NCBI GenBank assembly: GCA_031177795.1
Contig: JAPSKG010000071.1
Span: 1 to 9,750, forward strand
Length of the DNA stretch: 9,750 bases
From: Domibacillus sp.
GTDB taxonomy: Bacteria > Bacillota > Bacilli > Bacillales > Domibacillaceae
Reading direction: 5' to 3'
The notes under the pieces are model-generated. The model was not told where the DNA came from, made no database searches, and saw only the letters and a list, made by a program, of their open reading frames with translations. The position numbers and the translations under genes are program-made. Positions 4,913-9,750 of the stretch are shown in pieces; positions within the stretch are counted from its first letter, which is position 1; each line of letters starts with the position of its first letter.

Positions 4913-6205
4913 TTATACCCAGCCCCGCAATTGAGAAGCCTGGGCTGCTTTTTGAATTCCGACTATATAAGCGGCTAACCGCATATCAACTTGCTGCGTT
5001 TGCGCTACCTGGTAAATGCTTTCAAAAGAAGAAACCATTATTTTTTCTAACTTGTCTCTTACTTCTTCTGGTGTCCAGTAGTATCCTTGATTGTTTTGGA
5101 CCCATTCAAAATAAGAAACCGTAACACCGCCAGCACTGGCCAGAATATCTGGAACAAGCAGCACTTCACGGCCAGCTAAAATTTTTGTTGCTTCCAGAGT
5201 AGTGGGGCCGTTTGCGGCTTCAACAACAACGGCTGCTTTTATCTGATACGCATTTTCGGCTGTGATTTGATTGGATATAGCGGCCGGCACAAGAATGTCG
5301 CAGTCGAGCTCCAACAGCTCGCTATTGGTAATCGTTTCTTCAAATAAATTAGAAATCATGCCAAAGCTGTCCCGGCGGTCCAGCAAAAACGGTATATCGA
5401 GGCCGCCAGGGTCATAAATTCCGCCTAAAACATCGGAAATGCCCACAATTTTGGCGCCTTCGTCATATAACATTTTCGCTAAAAAGCTTCCGGCATTTCC
5501 AAAGCCTTGAATGACAATGCGCGCATTTTTCAGGGAAATCCCTTTTTTCTTGACAGCTTCTTTTATGCAAATGGTCACTCCCTGGGCTGTTGCGGTTTCA
5601 CGGCCATGCGAACCGCCCAGTACAAGCGGTTTGCCTGTAATAAACCCGGGTGAATCAAACTCGCGAATATTGCTGTATTCATCCATCATCCAGGCCATGA
5701 TTTGTGAATTTGTGTAAACATCAGGAGCCGGAATGTCTTTTGTAGGGCCGACAATTTGACTGATGGCCCGCACATACCCGCGGCTTAATCTTTCCAGTTC
5801 TCCAAAAGACATGGTTTGCGGATCGCATACAATTCCGCCTTTTCCTCCGCCATAAGGCAAATTGGCGATTCCGCATTTTAAACTCATCCAAATCGACAAA
5901 GCTTTTACTTCATCTTCGCTAACCTGGGGATGAAAACGGACGCCTCCTTTTGTTGGTCCTACGGCATCGTTATGCTGGGCGCGAAACCCGGTAAACACTT
6001 TCACGGATCCGTCATCCATTTTTACCGGAATGCGGACGGTCAGCGTTCGCAAAGGCTCTTTTAATAATTCAAATACTTGCTCGGAATACCCCAGCTTTTG
6101 CAGGGCTTCCCGGATAATAGCGTGTGTTGACTGCAAAAGATCTGGTTTTTCTGTTTGGCTTTTAGGTGATTTCTGCGTTTTATTTTTTGTATGCAATGCC
6201 TTCAC
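4913..6205 (-). CDS. rocG: NAD-specific glutamate dehydrogenase (catabolic)
   Basis: Oxidatively deaminates glutamate to 2-oxoglutarate and ammonium, the last step of arginine/proline breakdown; cytoplasmic, hexameric in the family. Residues are numbered from an upstream GTG at 6214. The substrate domain has KMDDGSVKVFTGFRAQHN, GPTKGGVRFHP, K113 in SLKCGIANLP and catalytic K125 in YGGGKGG. PAPDVYTNSQIMAWMMDEY follows. The Rossmann domain has GFGNAG (237-242), with an acidic D261 in ISDVLGG. LVPAAISNQIT, VEAANGPTT, and the C-terminal LASAGGVTVSYFEWVQN and RGWV are RocG hallmarks. It is close to B. subtilis RocG as I recall it (424 residues there). Starts are GTG at 6214 or 6205. I prefer 6205, since GGGGTGG lies about 5 bases before it. 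It is 151 bp downstream of the proline dehydrogenase gene, whose product feeds it glutamate through P5C dehydrogenase. Confidence 0.93.
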   Translation of the reverse strand: MKALHTKNKTQKSPKSQTEKPDLLQSTHAIIREALQKLGYSEQVFELLKEPLRTLTVRIPVKMDDGSVKVFTGFRAQHNDAVGPTKGGVRFHPQVSEDEVKALSIWMSLKCGIANLPYGGGKGGIVCDPQTMSFGELERLSRGYVRAISQIVGPTKDIPAPDVYTNSQIMAWMMDEYSNIREFDSPGFITGKPLVLGGSHGRETATAQGVTICIKEAVKKKGISLKNARIVIQGFGNAGSFLAKMLYDEGAKIVGISDVLGGIYDPGGLDIPFLLDRRDSFGMISNLFEETITNSELLELDCDILVPAAISNQITAENAYQIKAAVVVEAANGPTTLEATKILAGREVLLVPDILASAGGVTVSYFEWVQNNQGYYWTPEEVRDKLEKIMVSSFESIYQVAQTQQVDMRLAAYIVGIQKAAQASQLRGWV

Positions 6206-6275
6206 TTTTTCCACCCCACTTTTTTATCAGCTGTGCAGCTTATCAGGCCCATTTCAGCGTGCCTATCAAGTTACA

Positions 6276-6319
6276 AGAAAAAACCGTTACAACAGGCAAA
6301 AACGATTTATCTGCCGGTT
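6276..6319 (-). terminator. Weak terminator-like structure between proline and glutamate dehydrogenase genes
   Basis: On the minus strand AACCG (6319-6315) can pair with CGGTT (6286-6282), with a short inner GCA/TGC pairing, and six Ts follow (6283-6278). The stem is short and interrupted, so readthrough into the glutamate dehydrogenase gene is plausible. No convincing sigma-A or sigma-54 promoter is seen in the rest of this 151-bp gap. Confidence 0.25.
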
Positions 6320-6356
6320 CTTGTTGAATTGGGTGAAAAATTTGTCTGCCCGTTTT

Positions 6357-7271
6357 TTATTTTGAAAAAAGCCCTTTTAAAGCAAAAGAGACATTTTGCG
6401 GCCTTTCAGCCAGCCGGCGCATAAAATACCCAAACCAATCGTTTCCAAAAGGAATGTAGACACGCGTTTTATAGCCTTCTTTCACCAGTTCAAGCTGCAT
6501 ATCTGTACGAAATCCGTAAAGCATTTGAAATTCAAATTGATCGGTTGGAATGTTATGTTTTTTAGCAAACGCTTTCACTCGATCGATAATCACATGGTCG
6601 TGAGAAGCGATTGCGGTATAACTGCCGCTTAGCAAATGCTGTTTAATAATGTTGAAGTAATTTTCATCCACCAGCTCTTTTTCTTGATACGCCACTTCCG
6701 GCGATTCTTTGTAAGCCCCTTTTACAAGACGGAGAGAAATGCCTTCCAGCTCTTTTATGTCTTGTTCAGAACGGAACAAATACGCTTGAATCACAGTGCC
6801 GACATTATCGTACGTTTTTCGAAGTTCTCGTAAAATATCCAATGTCACCTGGCAATGCGAATAATCTTCCATATCAATCCGGACAAAGTTATTGTGCTTT
6901 TTAGCAGCAGCAAGAATTTTGCGCATATTTTGAAGGCAGAAATTGCGGTCAATATCCAGCCCAAGCTGAGTCATTTTAACCGATAAGTTGCTGTTCACTC
7001 CGGTTTTTGCGATTGCTTCGAGCGTGCGGATATTGTAGTCTGTCGCTTCCAGCGCTTCTTCCCGGCTTGATACAAATTCGCCAAGATGGTCGAGTGTGCA
7101 AACGAGCCCTTGCCGGTTTAATTTTTCCACTTGTTTCACAGCGCTTTCAATCGTCATGCCCGCGACAACCTGGGATGCACCAAGCTTCAGCCCCCATTTT
7201 TTCGCTGCTTTGTTTAACGCTTTGTTTTGAGATGCATAAAGAAAAACGTTTTTTGAAACTTCTGCAATCAT
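6357..7271 (-). CDS. putB: Proline dehydrogenase (monofunctional, FAD)
   Basis: Oxidises L-proline to 1-pyrroline-5-carboxylate, passing electrons through FAD to the respiratory chain; membrane-associated beta/alpha barrel in the family. The 304-residue length is typical of monofunctional Bacillus enzymes. Motifs in order are LDHLGEFVSS (60-69), NLSVKMTQLGLD (95-106, with K99), RIDMEDYSH (131-139), RLVKGAYKES (181-190), ASHDH (222-226), EFQMLYG (247-253), and the C-terminal substrate/flavin motif YIPFGNDWFGYFMRRLAERP (272-291). The two arginines of RRLAER bind the proline carboxylate. The ATG at 7271 has GGAGGG about 8 bases upstream. It is the second gene after P5C dehydrogenase (65-bp gap with a hairpin), probably cotranscribed from the sigma-54 promoter near 8957. 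The symbol putB follows B. subtilis usage. Confidence 0.93.
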   Translation of the reverse strand: MIAEVSKNVFLYASQNKALNKAAKKWGLKLGASQVVAGMTIESAVKQVEKLNRQGLVCTLDHLGEFVSSREEALEATDYNIRTLEAIAKTGVNSNLSVKMTQLGLDIDRNFCLQNMRKILAAAKKHNNFVRIDMEDYSHCQVTLDILRELRKTYDNVGTVIQAYLFRSEQDIKELEGISLRLVKGAYKESPEVAYQEKELVDENYFNIIKQHLLSGSYTAIASHDHVIIDRVKAFAKKHNIPTDQFEFQMLYGFRTDMQLELVKEGYKTRVYIPFGNDWFGYFMRRLAERPQNVSFALKGLFSK

Positions 7272-7308
7272 GGACTAACCCTCCAATTAGTGGCGTTGTT
7301 TTGAAGAA

Positions 7309-7327
7309 GGGCAGCCAAAAGCTGCCC
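7309..7327 (-). repeat. Intercistronic hairpin between P5C and proline dehydrogenase genes
   Basis: A perfect 7-bp stem GGGCAGC/GCTGCCC with a 5-base loop lies 10-28 bp after the P5C dehydrogenase stop. On the transcribed minus strand it is followed by TTCTTC rather than a T run, so it is more likely an mRNA stability or processing element, or an attenuator, than a full terminator. Confidence 0.5.
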
Positions 7328-7336
7328 TCCAAATGA

Positions 7337-8902
7337 TTAAAGTGTTTTGCTGATCGTTTTTGCTTGCATGTGCATAATCAAGTAATCCGGGCCGCCTGCT
7401 TTAGAATCCGTGCCGGACATGTTAAATCCGCCAAACGGATGGTAGCCGACAATGGCTCCTGTGCAGCCGCGGTTAAAGTACAAGTTGCCGACATGGAAAT
7501 CTTCTTCTGCGCGCTGAATGTGTTCTGGCGTATTAGAAAGCAACGCTCCCGTCAAGCCGTACTCGGTGTTGTTGGCGATCTCCAGCAAATGATCAAAATC
7601 GCGTGCCTTGCAAAACGCCACCACAGGCCCGAAAATTTCTTCTTGCATTAAACGGGCTTTTTCGTCTACATCAGCGATAATAGTAGGCTCAATAAAATAG
7701 CCTGTTGTGCTGTCTCCTTCGCCACCTGTTACTAGACGGCCTTCTTGCTGGCCGATTTCAATATAGTTCATGATTTTGCGGAAAGAAGCTTCGCTGATGA
7801 CAGGACCCATATAAGTATCGGCTTCTTCAGGATTCCCCATTTTCAAAGTCCGGGTTAAAGCAGCTGCTTTTTCCAGCACAGTGTCGTACACATCCTGGTG
7901 GATCACTGCGCGAGAACCAGCGGAACATTTTTGTCCGGAAAACCCGAATGCCGAATAAACGATAGAAGACGCTGCCAGGTCCAAATCTGCATCGCGGTCC
8001 ACAAGAACCGTGTCTTTTCCGCCCATTTCTGCAATCACTCGTTTTAACCAGATTTGCCCCGGCTGGACTTTTGCGGCACGCTCATAAATGCGGCAGCCTA
8101 CTTCACGGGAACCTGTAAATGAAACAAAGCGGGTTTTCGGGTGGTCAACAAGATAATCGCCAATCTCGCTTCCGCCTCCCGGTACAAAGTTGATTACGCC
8201 AGCTGGAAGTCCGGCTTCCTCCATCACTTCCACAAATTTTGCAGCGACAATTGGCGTTTGGTTTGATGGCTTCAGCAAAATAGTGTTTCCAGCCACCACT
8301 GCAGCAGCAGCAGTTCCAGCCATAATGGCCAGCGGGAAATTGAATGGAGAAATGATAATGCCGACTCCTAGCGGAATGTAAGTGAAAGCATTTTTTTCTC
8401 CTTCGCGGCTTTCAACAGGCACGCCTTCTTGCAGTCTCAGCATTTGGCGCGCGTAAAACTCAAGAAAATCGATGGCTTCAGCTGTATCGGCATCTGCTTC
8501 TTTCCATGGCTTTCCGGCTTCTTTCACCAGGTAAGCCGAAAATTCATGCTTGCGGCGGCGGATAATAGACGCTGCGCGAAACAAAACGGCTGCGCACTCT
8601 GCTGGATGTTCTTTTTTCCACGTGTTAAATGTTGTCACGGCTGCTTGCATAGCTTGTTCCGCTAATGCCTGGTCTGCTTTGGAAACCGTACCGACAATTT
8701 CTTTTGTGTTGGACGGATTGACCGAAACAATTTTTTCTTCAGTGGTGACGCGCTCATTGCCAATGACCAGAGGATAGTCATTCCCCAGTTGTGCTTGAAC
8801 AGCTTGCAGCGCTTGTAAAAAAGCTTGTTTATTTTCTTCAATTGTAAAGTCGGTAAATGGTTCGTGCTGGTAAGGTAAGATGGCCAGGTTTTCTGTAATC
8901 AT
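7337..8902 (-). CDS. rocA: 1-pyrroline-5-carboxylate dehydrogenase (RocA/PruA type)
   Basis: NAD-dependent aldehyde dehydrogenase converting glutamate semialdehyde (open form of P5C) to glutamate. It has 521 residues against about 515 in B. subtilis RocA. The N-terminus YQHEPFTDF is family typical. Key residues are N188 in SPFNFP, SFTGS (261-265, cofactor binding), E292 in AEMGGKD and catalytic C326 in FSGQKCSAGSR. The C-terminus has EEIFGPVVAF (421-430), YGLTGA, and the P5CDH-specific NLYFNRGCTGAIVGYHPFGGFNMSGTDSKAGG region. The ATG at 8902 has AAAGGAG upstream at good spacing. It is the first gene of the proline unit, with a consensus sigma-54 promoter 47-62 bp upstream and a divergent sigma-54 activator gene beyond. 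The name could equally be pruA or putC, as paralogues are common. Confidence 0.94.
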   Translation of the reverse strand: MITENLAILPYQHEPFTDFTIEENKQAFLQALQAVQAQLGNDYPLVIGNERVTTEEKIVSVNPSNTKEIVGTVSKADQALAEQAMQAAVTTFNTWKKEHPAECAAVLFRAASIIRRRKHEFSAYLVKEAGKPWKEADADTAEAIDFLEFYARQMLRLQEGVPVESREGEKNAFTYIPLGVGIIISPFNFPLAIMAGTAAAAVVAGNTILLKPSNQTPIVAAKFVEVMEEAGLPAGVINFVPGGGSEIGDYLVDHPKTRFVSFTGSREVGCRIYERAAKVQPGQIWLKRVIAEMGGKDTVLVDRDADLDLAASSIVYSAFGFSGQKCSAGSRAVIHQDVYDTVLEKAAALTRTLKMGNPEEADTYMGPVISEASFRKIMNYIEIGQQEGRLVTGGEGDSTTGYFIEPTIIADVDEKARLMQEEIFGPVVAFCKARDFDHLLEIANNTEYGLTGALLSNTPEHIQRAEEDFHVGNLYFNRGCTGAIVGYHPFGGFNMSGTDSKAGGPDYLIMHMQAKTISKTL

Positions 8903-8948
8903 CGTCTCGCTCCTTTAAATTAAAAAGTTTTCTCTTCTCTCTTTTTAT

Positions 8949-8964
8949 TGCAAGTAGCGTGCCA
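8949..8964 (-). promoter_or_regulatory. Sigma-54 (-24/-12) promoter for the P5C dehydrogenase operon
   Basis: The minus strand reads TGGCAC-GCTAC-TTGCA (8964 to 8949), an exact match to the -24/-12 consensus with the invariant GG and GC at the right spacing. Transcription would start near 8937, giving a leader of about 35 bases before the ATG at 8902. SigL with RocR-type activators drives roc genes in B. subtilis, and an activator of this class is encoded divergently here. Confidence 0.92.
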
Positions 8965-8992
8965 ACTTTAAAAAGGCGTTAAAATCAAATAG

Positions 8993-9043
8993 TGTTTACA
9001 TTTTTTTGCGGAGGTTGTATGATTTTGTGAACACATGTGTACA
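8993..9043. promoter_or_regulatory. Candidate upstream activator sites (three TGTNNACA motifs)
   Basis: TGTTTACA (8993-9000), TGTGAACA (9026-9033) and TGTGTACA (9036-9043) lie upstream of the sigma-54 promoter. The last two overlap an 18-bp near-palindrome GTGAACACATGTGTACAC (9027-9044). Starts are 33 and 10 bp apart, close to whole helical turns, so the motifs would face the same side of the DNA. They sit about 29-94 bp upstream of the -24 element, a usual range for enhancer-binding proteins, and also upstream of the activator's own gene. Confidence 0.5.
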
Positions 9044-9092
9044 CTGTTGTATGTTTTTTGAGACATTTTTGTATAAATGATGAGGTGATAGA

Positions 9093-9750
9093 ATGAGAGA
9101 ATTTGATTCACATGCCATTGACGCATTGCTGTCTTCTTTAGAGGAAGCGATTACAATTGTAAATATTCAAGGAGAAATTGTGTACTGGAACGAAGCGGCA
9201 GAAAAAACCTATCAAATCCAAAAAGAAAAGATACTAGGCAGGAACATCAGAGAATTTTTTCAAACAGAAGACATTATGAGTTTAAAAGTTCTTGAAACCG
9301 GGCAGCCTGTGCGTGATTTATACCACCAGCCGCGGCCTGACAAGCATGTGTTAATCAGCAGCACCTTGATTTACAATGAACAACAAAAAATTATCGGCTC
9401 TGTTTCTGTGGAAAAAGACATTACCTCAACCATTCAATTAAATGAAAAGCTGTCGTCTGCGTCAGAAGAGCTGCAGCAATTAAAACAGCGTGTCCAAAGC
9501 AGCCCTGACGATCCGTTTACGAAAATAAAAGGAAGCAATTCCGCTTTAAACGCGCTGATTCACGATGTGAAAAAAGTGTCGCGAACGGACGCAACGGTGT
9601 TAATAGCAGGAGAAAGCGGTGTGGGAAAAGAGCTGTTTGCCCGGGCTATCCATGAAGCCAGTTTAAGATGGGAAAAACCTTTTATTCCCATTAACTGCGG
9701 CGCCATTCCAAACGCACTTTTTGAAAGTGAGCTTTTTGGTTATGAAGCGG
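9093..9750 (+). CDS. Sigma-54-dependent activator, PAS-AAA+ (RocR-like), 3' end outside window
   Basis: Enhancer-binding protein that would hydrolyse ATP to open sigma-54 promoters. ATG at 9093 after GAGGTGAT; 219 codons are visible with no stop. Residues about 10-112 form a PAS sensor domain (ITIVNIQGEIVYWNEAAEKTY, LGRNIREFF, then IIGSVSVEKDIT). Residues about 113-137 are a likely coiled-coil linker (QLNEKLSSASEELQQLKQRV). The AAA+ domain starts near 143 (FTKIKGSN) with Walker A GESGVGKE (173-180) and the FIPINCGAIPNALFESELFGYE stretch. The window ends just before the expected GAFTGA loop that contacts sigma-54. Divergence from the P5C dehydrogenase operon and the sigma-54 promoter between them make it the likely activator of proline or arginine catabolism, sensing a pathway metabolite through PAS (inference). 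RocR and other PAS-type activators such as PrdR-like proteins are alternatives. Confidence 0.9.
   Translation, partial: MREFDSHAIDALLSSLEEAITIVNIQGEIVYWNEAAEKTYQIQKEKILGRNIREFFQTEDIMSLKVLETGQPVRDLYHQPRPDKHVLISSTLIYNEQQKIIGSVSVEKDITSTIQLNEKLSSASEELQQLKQRVQSSPDDPFTKIKGSNSALNALIHDVKKVSRTDATVLIAGESGVGKELFARAIHEASLRWEKPFIPINCGAIPNALFESELFGYEA

Noticed and set aside
6250..6275. Possible -24/-12 sigma-54 promoter for rocG on the minus strand (AGGCAC and TGGGCC words).
   Set aside because: No pairing of GG with GC at the required 12-base offset; nearest options are off by one or more bases or lack TTGC.

Overview
The window reads as a low-to-moderate GC Firmicute chromosome, most likely a Bacillaceae member. 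The ribulokinase C-terminus, the RocG-type glutamate dehydrogenase and the RocA-type P5C dehydrogenase all resemble Bacillus proteins closely (recalled sequences, no search run). Ribosome binding sites are strong GGAGG types and several starts are GTG or TTG.

Left third, plus strand (1-4418): the 3' end of a ribulokinase gene (araB), then a class II aldolase/adducin gene with two tandem aldolase domains, then a terminator and a DeoR-family regulator. The aldolase gene is split by a 1563-bp IS200/IS605-group element of the IS1341 type (733-2295). The element has no TnpA. It carries a TnpB nuclease gene with intact catalytic residues on the minus strand, a predicted omega-RNA at its right end, and a divergent 49-residue ribbon-helix-helix (RHH) protein gene beside a palindromic candidate operator. 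Removing exactly 733-2295 restores the aldolase reading frame. The junctions fit the known HUH logic: target/TAM TTTAT on the left and terminal TTCAA on the right. The predicted omega-RNA guide matches the element-free aldolase site.

Middle (4419-4912): a mostly non-coding stretch, a strong terminator and a small minus-strand hypothetical protein gene.

Right half (4913-9750): a proline/arginine catabolism cluster on the minus strand, P5C dehydrogenase - proline dehydrogenase - NAD glutamate dehydrogenase. Together these convert proline to glutamate and then to 2-oxoglutarate. A divergent plus-strand gene, cut by the window end, encodes a PAS-AAA+ sigma-54 activator. The gap between it and the P5C dehydrogenase gene holds a consensus -24/-12 promoter (TGGCAC-N5-TTGCA) facing the catabolic genes, plus three TGTNNACA motifs at roughly helical spacing that may be the activator's upstream sites.

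The most unusual items are the self-contained TnpB/omega-RNA/RHH element, whose guide targets its own empty site, and the sigma-54 control region of the proline cluster.
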